Positions 10,444-22,199 of a stretch of 64,000 bases of DNA are shown here, one piece after another. The stretch is from Selaginella moellendorffii (Eukaryota; Streptophyta; Lycopodiopsida; Selaginellales; Selaginellaceae): contig NW_003314322.1 of assembly GCF_000143415.4 (NCBI RefSeq), forward strand, positions 561,213-625,212, in the 5' to 3' direction. The position numbers and the translations under genes are program-made. A model generated the notes under the pieces. That model worked only from the letters and a program-made list of their open reading frames with translations. It was not told the origin of the DNA and did not search any database. Within the stretch, counting starts at the first letter, position 1. Every line of letters begins with the position of its first letter.

Positions 10444-11799
10444 GACAGTATGTCTAAATTTCATTCCATTATTATATGTGCTACATTACCCCCTTTCAAA
10501 TATGTGAATGTCTTTATTGACTATTGACTAACAACCCCTATTACACCAAAGGGAACTAACATCTCTATTTCTACACAAAAATTTATCAATCCTTTTATTG
10601 TTTAAATTAGCTATTTTATGTGAGGTAACTAATCATCCACCCGTATCACAATCCCATGGTGGCATCCATAAGAGGAAGAACGTATGCATGGATGTTCAAT
10701 ACATATGATTTCAAATTTATGGATAAGAATATACTTTACTCAAGGGTTTATTATATTTTCTCCAATACCACATGTAATGCACTTTATTTCACTCCCCTTA
10801 AGCTAATTAGAAAAGGGGTAATTATTTGATAAGAAAGCCTTTAATAACTATTTTATCCCTATTTATCCCCCAACATTCCAAAAATCCACAATAATAGTAT
10901 ATCTAAATCTTATTCCATAATCACATGTATTACACCTAAGTTCAAGGACAAGGGTGAGGACATGGTCATGGCTATGAACTACTGTTGATCTTCTCAACAT
11001 TTCCCTAATTCCCTCCTCTCATCTATGTCTTAAATGCTTTAAGATTGGCAACCTCTATTGCTTATGTAGAGACCTTAGTGTCAACATGTTTTGTTGGTGG
11101 TGTTTCAGTGGAAGTTCTAAACACTGAGATGCTTTTGAGAAATGAGGAGTCACGTAAGTCTTTATGCGAATAAGTTAATGACTTTTTTATTTTTATTTCA
11201 GGAGTATCATCAAAGGGTACCAGTTTATCTAATGTTTACTTCCCAAGCTCGTTTTTATAATAGGTTTCCTATTATTTTTTCTATATTAGTTGATACAAAC
11301 TCGAGTTTATCTTTTATTGTTCAGCTTATTGCCATATGCTGCTATCTACATTTGCATCGTGTAGTAGAGCCAGTTTTCATTATTTATAGAAACGGTTACA
11401 TATATGCAAATGCATGGGATGAGGCACATCTAGTTGTGCATATAAACAATTTTGAGTTTGAGTTGCAGCCATTGTAAGTTGTGCTGAATTGAGCTTTTAA
11501 CTTTATCCTGTATGGATTAATTATGGTGCAATCAGTGTAACTTTGAAGCTTCTCCCTTTTGTCTCACATTTCCTTATATTTCTTCTATTCCTTTTACTTT
11601 TATTCTTTTTTGCGCCCCTTTACTCTTACTTTTGCTTCCATCACTTTTGTCTCTTTATTACTTCTTTTTATATTTCTGTCTTGTTCTTTTATACCCTCTT
11701 TAAATCCCGTTAACAATATTTGTATTATAACAGTTGATTGGCTTATGAAGGAGTGCCAATCTCTTTGAATTTGATTTTTCATTTAGAGCCAAAATTATA

Positions 11800-12310
11800 A
11801 CACATCATCCTATTCTAACTGGGGATGTTTGTTTAGTCAATGTTCTAATTCATCATCAGTCACCAAAAGAGGTTAAGATTTTATGTGCAAATATTAAGGA
11901 GATATTAAAAAATAGTGTTATCCGAAAGTCATAGAGTCCTTAGGCATATGAACCTCCTCTTATGATAAACCCTAATAGAAGTATTTATTTCTGCATCGAC
12001 TATCATTTGTTAAATAAAGTCATAATCCCGCCTCACACTGCTAATCTTTTGGATTGTCTAGGGAGAAATCATTAGTTCACTATATTAGATTTTCTAGGTA
12101 CTGGCAAATGTTGATAGTTGATGAAAATATTCCTAAAACTACTTTTTATACATTATTTAGTTTGTACAATTTTTTGGTAATGCCATTTAATTTAAACAAT
12201 ACTCCAATGACTTTTCAACAAATGATAGATGAGATTTTTTATGATATATCACAAATGATTATTGACTTCATTGATGATGTCTTGATCCACTTGAAGGGGA
12301 TGTAGAAGGA
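11800..12310 (+). pseudogene. Ty3/gypsy reverse transcriptase fragment
   Basis: The frame around 12054-12305 reads FSRYWQMLIVDENIPKTTF, then LYNFLVMPFNLNNTPMTFQ and FIDDVLIHLK. These correspond to the gypsy RT blocks with MPFGLxNAPATFQ and the catalytic YxDD box (here FIDD). Upstream, about 11820-12040, is a further degraded RT start. Downstream to about 13000 are RNase-H-like remnants. Stop codons and frame changes break all parts. Codons are heavily AT-shifted, as expected for old methylated repeats. Confidence 0.7.
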
Positions 12311-13380
12311 ACTTGCCTATGATGTTTGTACGGTGTTGGATCGGCTGCGAGAAGTTGGTTTAAAGCTAAAATGATCAAAGTCCGTGTTTAGGTCTTCAAA
12401 GACATAACTTATTTAAGGTACCATATTTCAAATGAAGGTTTGTAAGTTGATCTTAACAAATTTATGGTTATTCCCAAACTCTTTATTCCAAAGTGTGTGA
12501 ATGACATACAACTCTTCTTAGGCAAGGTGCAATATCTTAGCCATTTCATTGATCATCTTTTTTATTATACTATACTGCTGCAAATATTGTTAAAGTTGTT
12601 AATATCATCTTTCATATTATCTATAGGCTATGAAAGGGCATTTATGGATTTTAAAGAGTTATTGATGACTCTTTCAGTTTTAACATATTCTAACTACACT
12701 TAACTTTTCATTTTGCACATAGATGTTTTTGATATTAGTTTTAAATGTGTGTTGATGCAAGAGAACTTGAGTGTTCTTAGTCATATTATATACATCAACC
12801 ATACATTACAACTAGTACAACTGAACTACTCTACAATAGAGGAAATGTGTTTAGCAGTAGTTTTGGGGTTTTGAAAAACTTCATGCATATTTATATGGTT
12901 CTCGGACATTATTAAAAGATGATCATGCTATAATTACTTCATTATTGAAGTAAAAAAACTTAGTTAGTCGTATTGTTTAGTGAGCTTTAAAGCTTTAGAT
13001 ATATGATTTTGGTATTATTTATCACCTAGGGAGTTATATAGCTAATATTAATGCCCTTTCTTGAGCTCTTCTTCCTTTTTCACTCTTTTCTCATATTTCT
13101 AATGAGCTTGTTATTCCAGTATCTATGGCTATTTGGACAAATATTTTATATCATCAATAATTGTTGTACTTGATGTTAAGTGTTTACAAGATTTATTTTC
13201 TCTTGATAAAGTTTATGAGGCTCAAAAGGTTAAGTTGTGGATTCAAAACCTTTGTGATGAGATTGAGAATCTTGCATCATTTGTTAATGACTTGCCATTT
13301 TGGCATTCACATTTTTAATATGACCTTGAAGACAATCTTCTTTATTTTATGGAGATGGATCATAATGATCATTTATGGTT

Positions 13381-13930
13381 CTATTCAAACCCAAAGACGC
13401 TTAACCCCAACTATCCCAAAACCCTTAACCGATTGGAAAAAGTGGTGCATTCTTGTTCATAGGCCCTTTCCCTTTGGTTGTTTACAATTCACCACGCTTC
13501 CCTACAAGTTCACGCTCTCGTGAACGGAAGCTAAAAGCTATAGCTCTCCCGAGAGCCCCACTTTTTTGACACCCTACCCCTCGGGTCGAGCCCAACGGGA
13601 GCAAACTAGACCAGCCAGATATCAATCAACATGTGGTGCGATTCTCCTAGCCAACCAACAAAGTCAGACCCAAAACCTCTTTAATACCAAATGTAAATTC
13701 ATGAATTTGGACTTTTCAGAAACTCCTTGAATTTGGACTTCCCGGGAAGTCACCCAACCCAATACTATTCAAACCCAAGGACGCTTAACCCCAATTATCC
13801 CAATACCTTTAACCGATTAGAAAAAGGGGTGCACTTTTGTTCATGGACCCTTTCTCTCTATATTTGAACTCTATAGATTGTCTCTCGAATCATTTCCTTT
13901 GGTTGTTTACAATTGTGTTTAGTGCCAAAC
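13381..13930. repeat. Direct repeats of about 100 bp with 280-bp spacer (TRIM-like candidate)
   Basis: The sequence CTATTCAAACCCAAAGACGC at 13381 recurs with few changes at 13761. Similarity runs about 100 bp in both copies, through CTTAACCCCAA and CCTTTAACCGATT, to a shared CCCTTTGGTTGTTTACAATT-like end, which in the second copy follows an extra 40 bp or so. The arrangement resembles a miniature terminal-repeat retroelement inserted in the gypsy body. Target duplication is not clear. Confidence 0.5.
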
Positions 13931-14906
13931 TCGTAATATTCCCCCTTTTACTATAGAAGAATGGTTTGAGTCAATTGTAGTTTTATGTTTATTTAAGTTA
14001 ATGGCATTTTATCTTACGGTCGATTATTAATAATGATTATGTTATTATTACTTTTAACTACTTTAATCATTAAGTGGAAGTCAATACTCTTGATAATGTG
14101 TTTACTATTGCTATTATATACTTTCTCTTCAATCGAATGGTGTTTCAATATTCCTATTTGGAGCAAATTTTTTCGAATGATGTTCCCACATTTATAGCTA
14201 AAACATTTTAACATTTTGGTTTGGAATACACCATACTTTCACAAATGTTTATCATCTATAATCATATGGTTTGGTAGAACGGCCTATTCGGACCTTCAAA
14301 GGATGACCACAAAATATATGAACTTTCAACATTTAGATTAAGATGGTTATTTGCTATCTCTTTTATATAAGGTGCAAAGTTTTGTTAGTACTTCATCATA
14401 TAAATTGTTATATGGTCATGATTTAATATTACCAACAAAGTTGAGTTTACCTTTATAATTGCTATAAACTATCTATACTACATCTTGGGATTAATATTTG
14501 ATGAGCATTTTTCCAAGTAGAGTTTATCAAACATCTAAGCCGCATACAAATGGGACAACAATATCATTCTCCACCTACAAAGTACAAAATGGATGACTTT
14601 ATGTTAATCCATTTTCCCAATCTTACAATACATTATTTGTCTAAAAAGCTCCTTCTTCTGTGGAAGAAATTGTATTAGGTGTTATAGCAAGTTAGACTTC
14701 AAATTTATGAGGTTCAATGTGATGTATAACAAACTAATCCTCTAAAAATTATGCATATAATAGCTAAAATGTTTCGTATAAAGGGATCATGAATAACTAA
14801 CACTACATATAGATTCACCAATATTTCCTCTTGATATTTCTCCAAATTTTAATTTGTCCACTAAAGAACTTTAACTATCTTCCATTCTTCTAAGATGAGG
14901 GAATGA

Positions 14907-15090
14907 TGTGAGGTCCAAGTGTATAGTTATGATGTCATATATTAATATTAATATAGTGGGATTTTGATAGCTGTCAAATTAATTTCAATTTGGACCACTT
15001 CCTTTTGTATATAAACTAGCAAGGCAAGGCAACTTGGGCTAATTTATATGTATATTTTTGTATTCCATTTTTGTATTCCATGCATTCACA
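14907..15090 (+). repeat. 3' LTR of the decayed gypsy element
   Basis: Right-hand copy of the LTR pair. It begins TGTGAGGTCC, has TTGTATATAAACTAG and ends near GCATTCACA. The start is preceded by a purine-rich tract at about 14891-14906. Confidence 0.72.
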
Positions 15091-15949
15091 CTTTTATACT
15101 TTTAAGTTTCAAATATTTAATAAAAATTAGGTACAAATGATTTTAAGAATTAATAAATATTCCTTACATCAATGAACTAAGCATTGTTGCAAAAGTGCAG
15201 GAAATTATTCTAGAATGGTTTGCAAGAAGATTCTATAATATTTCTTTAGAATATTATATTCACAAACCTTGAACCCAAGGAGATTTTAAAAATTTCCTTT
15301 AGAATATTATATATCACATAATATATCCTCTATAATACCATATACCTCACACCAATTACTTGGTTGTAAGAGGTAGTTTTGGTTAGTTTATGTCATTCTT
15401 TCATGCCATTGAGATCCTAGGCTGACAGTTCTACTTAAATTGATTTTGCAGACAGAACATCTTTCTTGATCCTTGCAACAAAGATGTGAATTTCCAGTGG
15501 GCTTGTCCACATAGACTGATGGCACAGAGAAATTGCAAATTAATGATATTTTTGCATTGTCTAGAGTCAAGGTTTTGCTATTGGGTTCTTTGTGTGAAAC
15601 CTTAGTCAATGCACTAGGCTTGGCCACAATGAACGACATTTTGTCATCATAAATATATACCATAAGAACTGTTTCTAGATGCCAACATCTAGCAAGGCAA
15701 GCAACTTGTGGTTGTAAAGGAAACACACATCTTTTTCTATACACACTGTTGTTGACATTTGCTTCGTATGGCTAAATCATAAGACCTTGCGGTGGCATTA
15801 TTGCTGGAGTAATAGGCCCTCCAGAACACAGAGGATAGTGACATCTAGGCTCAGGTAGTTTACTTGGCTGTCACAAGCCGCAAAGAGCACAAGCTACATG
15901 AAGATCACTACTACCTAGCCTCCTCTTGTACCACCTCAACCAGCACCTC
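15091..15949. other. AT-rich spacer between two gypsy relics
   Basis: A minus-strand frame of 118 codons (15388-15744) is present but has no recognised domain and lies in repeat-derived surroundings. It contains Cys-rich pieces but no convincing motif. I treat the stretch as transposon-derived or unclassified. Confidence 0.35.
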
Positions 15950-18280
15950 TGCCAGCATTTGCATCTAGGGCTGCTTGCAAGTTGGACAACTCATGTAGAT
16001 CTGTTGATCTCGAGAAATCTTTGCTGAGATATGCTCCTAATTGTCCTTAGCTGATGCTACACTACCAACCTACACTCCACACACTAGTGCCATCAAACAA
16101 GGAATCCCTTCTCCAATATGTCACTCTGGAAAACCAAGGGACACACCCCACCCCAGCCAAAGATTCCCTTTAATCCCCTACTGCCAACCAGAAAAAAGGA
16201 AACCACAACATTCTGACTTTCCATCTTATTCTTGAGCTTGCATCTGGCACTCAACATGATTTCGGTGACTAATGCTCTTCGTCCCTGCCAGGTAATGGTG
16301 GAATTTTCGGTGGAGGAATGTGATAACAAGATAAGTGAGCTTCATTTGCCAGCCACTAAAATCCTCAAGCTTGACCGAGCTGTTCATATTCACTGTCTTC
16401 ACTCGATAGGGATCAACCCACTGGATCTTCAGCTTGCCTGGCCGCTTCCAATACTTGCTCTCATATAAGAGAACAAGATCGCCCACAGTAAAAGTCTTGC
16501 TGCGCAAATGCCAATCATACCACTTCTTCTTTTGACACTAGAAGGCTCGAGCTTATCAAAGTCCTTCAACCTTTTCTTCTAGCTCCATCCCAATGCTTGA
16601 TTGCTGTATGCAGTGAGGGAATTTCCAGCTCAAGAGGAAGAATTGCTTCTTGTCCATAGACAAGCTGAAACAGTGAGAACCGAGTTGGTACCTTGTAAAC
16701 CACCCATAGAGCATCAAGGAGCTTCAAGTCCCAGTCACTAGCACTAGCATCGCACAGCTTTGCCAGAGAGCACTCAACTTGCCCATTCGCTCTCGGATGG
16801 TATGGTGTGGAACAATGATGGGAAATTCCATACTGGACAGTAAGAGCAGTTATATAATATATTTGCATTTATAAAATGCGTGCCCCAATCAGTGATGAGC
16901 TCCAATGGACAGCCAAAACATGTGATGATGTTCTTTTAGAGGAACTCAGCAACCTTCTCTATTATATCCATCCACCCACTTGATCAATAGTCTATACTAA
17001 TTCCTCTTATTCGTGTTGGCTTGAACAGTCCCATAAAATCAATGCCCCACTTCTCAAAAGGAAGAGCTGGAATCAAAAGCATTGCATCCCAGTGAGTGGG
17101 CCGTCCAATACACTGGTAAGGATGACACCTTCTTACAAAGTTTGCTATGTTCTACTGGAGAGTCGGCTACCAATATCCATCTTGAAGAAGAACCATCACA
17201 AGAGGCAATAATCTGCTTGAATTCTTGCTGTAAAATATAGTGCTGCAACCGGCCCTTCTTGTAAAGTTGGCCTGCAATCAAAGTAAAAGCATGGGATTGG
17301 TACAAGAGTTGCTTCTATGCCACCTCATCATGTCTGGGAAAATTCACCAACTGCTAGAAACTCCGAAATTCCCTAGTACCACTCTGGAGCAGCCTCAGCA
17401 TGAGCTCCCTCCCTCTGGAGTTTCTCCATTAGCCTCTAAAGAGAGCTGTATCTAGCAACTCATCCTTGACCCCTTCCTGCTCTGACTCTCCAGGTAGTCT
17501 CGACAAATGCTCGGGCAACAAGTGAGATTTTCATGGCTTAAGCATGATCTCAAACTCAAATTTTTGGAGGAGAAGAAGCCAGCAAGTAATATGGCGACAT
17601 AGCTTATTGATGAGATGAGCATCTGGTGGTCTAGGTAAAACACAAATCAGAAGTAATAGCAATATTTGCAGTCAGCCCTCTCAGTTGCTATATAATTCCT
17701 TTCGGCTCTAGACAACTACCAGCAAATTGGGTGATCCCAACCATCATGTGGCTGGCAAAGAGGCTGACACGTCCATATGAATATGGAATTAGCCAAGTGG
17801 CTTCAAAATAGGCACAATTGTCAAAGCTAACCAAAAGAAACTTGGCATCTAGGAAAGGAGCATCCTTCCTTAACAAGATTGTCAAGGGAGAAGCTACATT
17901 GGCATAGTGCTGAATAAAACATCAATGATACCCAATGTGGCCCAGAAAAGCTTGATGGTCTTTCACAGTTCTTGGGGGCATTAGCTTTTTCACAACCTGG
18001 ATTTATAGCCAAGGCTGAGACTACCCTACCAAGAAGCGTGCATCTTGAAATTGTATTTTTTGAAATACCAAACTTCCAGCATCGCGGAAACACTACACTG
18101 GTAACTTCCAAAAGTCAAAAAGTCAGAGGAAAACTTACACTCTCTTGTGAAGAAGACTTGCTAAAAAGTAGCCGGTGTGTTGGTCAACCTGAATGGCATG
18201 ACAAAGAAAATAAAGCAGCCCTACTCTGTAACAAATGCAGTCTTTTCTCTATCGTCCAGAGCTACTTGTATACTCTACGT
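15950..18280 (-). mobile_element. Second Ty3/gypsy relic (RT end, RNase H, integrase) on minus strand
   Basis: Read on the minus strand the order is: reverse transcriptase C-terminal region (about 18110-17830, with LGRVVSALAINP), RT thumb/RNase H start (17885-17690, SPLTILLRKDAPF-like), RNase H end (about 17640-17450), integrase zinc-binding region (17305-17054), integrase core (16868-16566, GISHHCSTPYHPRANGQVE) and integrase C-terminus (16507-16226, FTVGDLVLLYESKYWKRPGK). This is the canonical gypsy pol order. Frames are broken by stops and shifts, and the 5' half of the element is missing. It is less AT-rich than the neighbouring element, so it was probably inserted later. Confidence 0.8.
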
Positions 18281-18798
18281 TGTAGCAGCTAAAGCCGTCA
18301 ATAAAGCTATAGAGTTCGTTGCATCGGTAAACAGATAGTTAACCACTACCCTTCACCATTTAGGGTTCATGGACTATTTGTGATCCAGATCTGCAAGTAG
18401 AACTTTGAAGTTGGAACTATCAATGACCGAAGAAAAAGTCAAAGTTAAAGATTCTCTAACTAGAAATTTGAGTCAGGTATGTTTGTTATTTTTCCTTTCT
18501 TTCTAGTTTCAAAAGTAGGAAGACAAATTCTTGGAGCTTAGAGCTGGACAATCTTTCCACAACTTCACCTGGCAGCAAGGAAACATTTACTGGACAATAT
18601 CGCCCCATTTGCTCTCTATCAGAAACAAGGATTTAATTTGGCAAAGTTTTTTTGCATCCAGAACGCCACTTGAGAAGCTGAAAATCTCGTTTGAACGCAT
18701 GTTCGAACTTCCATTTTGTTTTCTATGCTCTGGAAATAGGAAAGTAAACTAATTCCACTGTCAAACCCTATGTGCATGAAGAAAGGAAGAAAGGAAAT

Positions 18799-19754
18799 CT
18801 AATGCGCCGAGAACGCGAAAAAACCAAAAGCAATGCTCACTGCAGTAAGTTTCTGCGGTTCCTTATACATTGTTGGTATGACAAGCACAGGAAAACTTTT
18901 CTCCACGTCCGAACTCTGACCGAGAACTAAAGTCGAATCCCCACGTCCAAATTCAATGATGGTATTGCAATACTCACTTAGGTTCGTGAGTTTGCCAGTG
19001 TCAATATTCACGGTCCAGACATGAAGCCAGCCTGCACATAAAGCTTCCAAGTCAGCTCACTCCTTGCTTCCTTGTCAGTACCTTGCCCTTGAGCTGCGGC
19101 TCTGGTTGAATCAATCCTGTGGATGTGATCCGGCACGAAAGAAACGCTGCCTATCCGCTTTTCTCCAGTCAGCAGCTTCATCATGTACTTGTTTGAAAGC
19201 CGAGGACCATGAAACCGCCATTCAATCTCGTCTGAAACAAGAGACTTGAGTGTGATCGCATCCGCCGCCAGCAATCTGTCATAGAATTGGACCACCAAAT
19301 CGACCTGTATGCCAAAAAGAAGGTTTTTCACAGATGGAAAGAAATTTTGTGAAAAGCTTTACGCTTGCAGTATAATTTTTGAGTTTTTCTCGAGCCTCAG
19401 CTCCAACGGCGACATAGACACCTGAAGGAACGAACTCGTCTCCGCCGGAAACACTGGCATTTAGAGATAGTTCTGCCTAAAGAGGAGATTTTGCGGACGA
19501 TATGGAAAATGAACATGTGGCTTACGAGCTGGCGTGTCGATTCCACAGTAATACTTAGTACGACGTCGTCCAGAAACTCCTTGGTGTGCACTTCGTCACT
19601 CTGTGGAAATAAAAGGCAAGAACTTCAGAAGATAGCGCTACTTGCTACTACTCACCTTTAGATCCTTCAAACGAGGCGTTTGGTTGATCAAAAGTTGTGC
19701 CAGATCGTCCGTTGTTATAAGACTTCGCGTTTCCCTCTGAATGGGAGTAAGCAT
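18799..19754 (-). CDS. Wound-induced WI12-family (SnoaL/NTF2-like) protein
   Basis: Four to five exons. The ATG at 19754 gives MLTPIQRETRSLITTDDLAQ, then SDEVHTKEFLDDVVLSITVE and a Gly/Ser segment. The conserved part follows: VQFYDRLLAADAITLKSLVS, EIEWRFHGPRLSNKYMMKLL and GWLHVWTVN...LSEYCNTII. These match the plant wound-induced/senescence-associated WI12 (SAG20) family, which adopts a SnoaL-like cone fold of unknown biochemical activity. Reading through near 19030-19085 would end early. A small GT-AG intron of about 50 bp there restores the family sequence, and the relative at 21.9 kb keeps the same intron position. The N-terminal extension of about 90 residues is longer than in seed-plant members. 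TAG stop at 18799-18801. Confidence 0.75.
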
Positions 19755-19759
19755 TTTGA

Positions 19760-21450
19760 GCTATGCAGCAAACTCCAAGCACCAGTGGCTCGTGTAAAAT
19801 TTGTCCGTGACCATGAAATTTGTGCATTAGACATATATATATGTAGAAAAATGTAAGCGATCATTCCACTCAGTATGTCACATTCATCCTGTTTGAGCAC
19901 GCTTTTAGTCGATTCCCTCTTAGCAGTGTGACACACACTGTGCCATAAAAGGGACCTATAACTTATCACTACGATCCAGAAGAGACTCGAAGAAATATCT
20001 CTGGAGACATTTCCTGACCGGATTTCAATTGAGTCGTCAGATGAATATAACTCAGTCTTTTACTGGCATCATGATTTAGATAATATCTTAGCTTTCAGGG
20101 ATCCAAAAACAAAGGTGACAGATATTTGGAGAAGAAACCCGCTTTCTACGGGAAATCCTCGATTCATCTATATTTTGTGGCTCCTAACGCTGTGGGATTG
20201 ATCAGGCACACGAATCTTTCAATGCGGGTGCATGGGACAGGAAGAAAGAGGCTCCAAAAGTTAATCTCCCGCGCGTCAATGATTCGATCGACCTCATGAC
20301 GAACAGCAGCATCTTGCTAACACCGGAAGAGAGAGGTAACTTCATTTATACGTTTCGTGTTTCCAGTCAGTGTGGAAATTTACTAGAAAGAGGAAGCATT
20401 GAGACGCGCCTAGATTGCTGTTTTCTTCGTTATCTAGTGTTTCTAACGCTAAGAGAGTGATGATTCAAAGTAACTCTATTGTTTCCCTGCGAGTGTTTGC
20501 GACGGGACGAGAGAGGTGTTTCTCCAAATATCGATCTCTCTTTTGCTGCAATATTGTCGGCCTTTGTAGTCCCAGTTTCGTTCGATCGTGGCAAAAGACA
20601 CCGTCGTTTGGCTCACGATGCTGACGATTAGCTGAAAGAAGTTTTTACTTTTGCTGACTTTACGTGTCACTAGATTACTCGGAATCACGGACAAATTTAT
20701 CGAAAACTGTGGTAAAAGGCTTGGCGCTGCATTGCAGCCAACACGGGCCTTTACGGTGAGTTGATGTTAACTGAGAAAACTAACTAGTTTACGTTGAAAT
20801 AGATATGGACTTGGGCGAAGTTATCTTCACCATGTTGATAAGCCTGATCCATCTAGTATCAAAGCTCGATTCGAACCTCTTATCAAGGCTTGAAAGTGAG
20901 TGACGTTCTATCTCGATGATCTTCACTTGGTTTTGCTGCATAGCATGGGAGTACAAGTCCCGAAGAGTTCGTTCGAGACGCAGCAGCACTTGCTGGATGG
21001 AAAGTCTTTACCAAATCAATCCGCCATCTCGTAACTGAGTTTCTTGATGTGTCACTATTGAACGATTTTTTCCCAGTCAGCAGAGATTGCTATGGAGTCT
21101 TTCACGATGGAGGAGGACAGTCGAGAAATCACTTCGGGTAGCTCTAGATAGAACAATTTTCTAGCCATTTGTTGACATTGAAGTCGCCTGGCAATACAGG
21201 TCTCTTTCAAGTTGCCAGGGGGTTTCACATTTCATCAACTGTTACATCCAAAGGGCTTGCCGAAATTGCGGATGGAATGGAACAGCATGAACGTGACATA
21301 CTGGATTATGTTCTTTTCTCTGTCTAATGTTGTCGAACGCAGATCTCACTGAAACTTCAAGTTCACGGGCAGCTTTTACACGAGCGACTGGTAGAAGTTC
21401 CTCCTTGAATATTGATTTCACTTAAAAATCGCTGCAGCCTACTCGCAGCT
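19760..21450 (+). other. Unresolved stretch with coding-like, splice-flanked fragments
   Basis: Several plus-strand pieces look exon-like: about 19985-20115 (FPDRISIESSDEYNSVFYW, followed by a donor-like site), about 20205-20337 (ending at GAGAG|GTAACT), about 20690-20757 (ending GTGAGT) and about 21190-21320. They do not join into a family I recognise. The stretch precedes a WI12-like relic on the same strand and may hold its upstream exons or another decayed gene. No single long frame is present. Confidence 0.3.
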
Positions 21451-21479
21451 GGATCTTGACCTTTGGTACGTCTATAGCT

Positions 21480-22070
21480 GATAAACCTGCAAATGCTTAC
21501 TATCATTCAGTAAATACGGACATACAACACCTCGTATTTACCTGGCAGAACACTTGATCAGCCAAGCGGCTATGAATGTCCAAGGACTCATTCGGAAAAA
21601 TCTTAGAGTGAGTTGAAGTTGCAATATCTTTATCACTTCATTCTCATAGATTGCAAGAACGAACCTCATGGAGTTCTTGCGCAATACTGTATTACTCGCT
21701 GGCTTCGACCGCTTTCTGGAATCAACACGTCAGCTTGTAAGCCACGTTTACGTTAAATAGTGCTCTCAAAGTTGCTCTTCAGATCCATTGATGCCAATGT
21801 TTCTGGCGTATGTTGTGGTGCTATTGAGGGATATCATGGTCCCCGGCTTTCGGACAAATATATGATGAAGCTGCTGACTGGAGAGCAACGGCTTGGCAGC
21901 GTTTGCTTCGTGCCTGATCAGATCCGGACAGTCGATTCCAACAGAGTCGAGCTGAAGGGCAAGGTATCTGTGGGGAAGATGAACGCTGTTCTGCAGGGTG
22001 GCTTCATATATGGACCGTGGATGTGAACACTGAGTGAGTATTGCAGTACCATCGTTGAAATAAAACGGGG
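21480..22070 (+). pseudogene. Diverged, probably broken WI12-family paralogue
   Basis: Plus-strand exons mirror the 18.8-kb gene. They are LAEHLISQAAMNVQGLIRKN (about 21540-21590), a segment ending ESTRQLVS (about 21650-21735; the same string as in the intact gene), and GPRLSDKYMMKLLTGEQRLG with SVCFVPDQIRTVDSN (about 21835-21960). The intron that follows is at the homologous place (about 21964-22003). After it the frame WLHIWTV breaks: the GKL segment is deleted and a stop follows soon. The first part of the core domain (YDRLLAAD region) is not recognisable either. Together with the copy at 7.1 kb this makes three family members in 15 kb. Confidence 0.6.
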
Positions 22071-22199
22071 AGATTCAAAAGTTAAAAAGCTTGACTGTGC
22101 TTGGTTTACCAACCATATAGGAACAAGAGGTCTTCGGTTTTCTCTCCCGAAGGTTCGTTCTTGTTTTTTCGCACGTAGAGTTTGACATGTGTATACTGT

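Larger units (their letters stand above)
9248..10938 (+). repeat. Direct repeat pair inside the gypsy element (possible small terminal-repeat element)
   Basis: A sequence of about 118 bp at 10821-10938 (CTATTTTATCCCTATTTATC core) is matched by a copy at 9248-9319 that continues at 10449-10492 after the solo LTR. The two copies, with about 330 bp between them once the insertion is removed, resemble terminal repeats of a small non-autonomous element, but a simple duplication is also possible. Confidence 0.55.
8452..15090 (+). mobile_element. Decayed Ty3/gypsy LTR retrotransposon with nested insertions
   Basis: Two similar sequences beginning TGTGAGGT(T/C)CAAGTGTA and containing TTGTATATAAACTAG bound a 6.6-kb AT-rich interval. 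These are read as the 5' and 3' LTRs. Just before the right copy lies a purine-rich AAGATGAGGGAATGA, a plausible polypurine tract. Between them are broken pol fragments on the plus strand, including a reverse transcriptase piece near 12.05-12.3 kb with FIDDVLIHLK. Many stops and frameshifts show that the element is dead. The flanks CCTTT and CTTTT are only a near match as target duplication. Inside it are a repeat pair at 9.25-10.94 kb, a solo LTR, and a repeat pair at 13.4-13.9 kb, so it is an old host for younger insertions. Confidence 0.75.

Noticed and set aside
20860-20885. TTCGAACC resembling a tRNA T-loop on the minus strand
   Set aside because: Flanking stems do not pair and no tRNA body is present.
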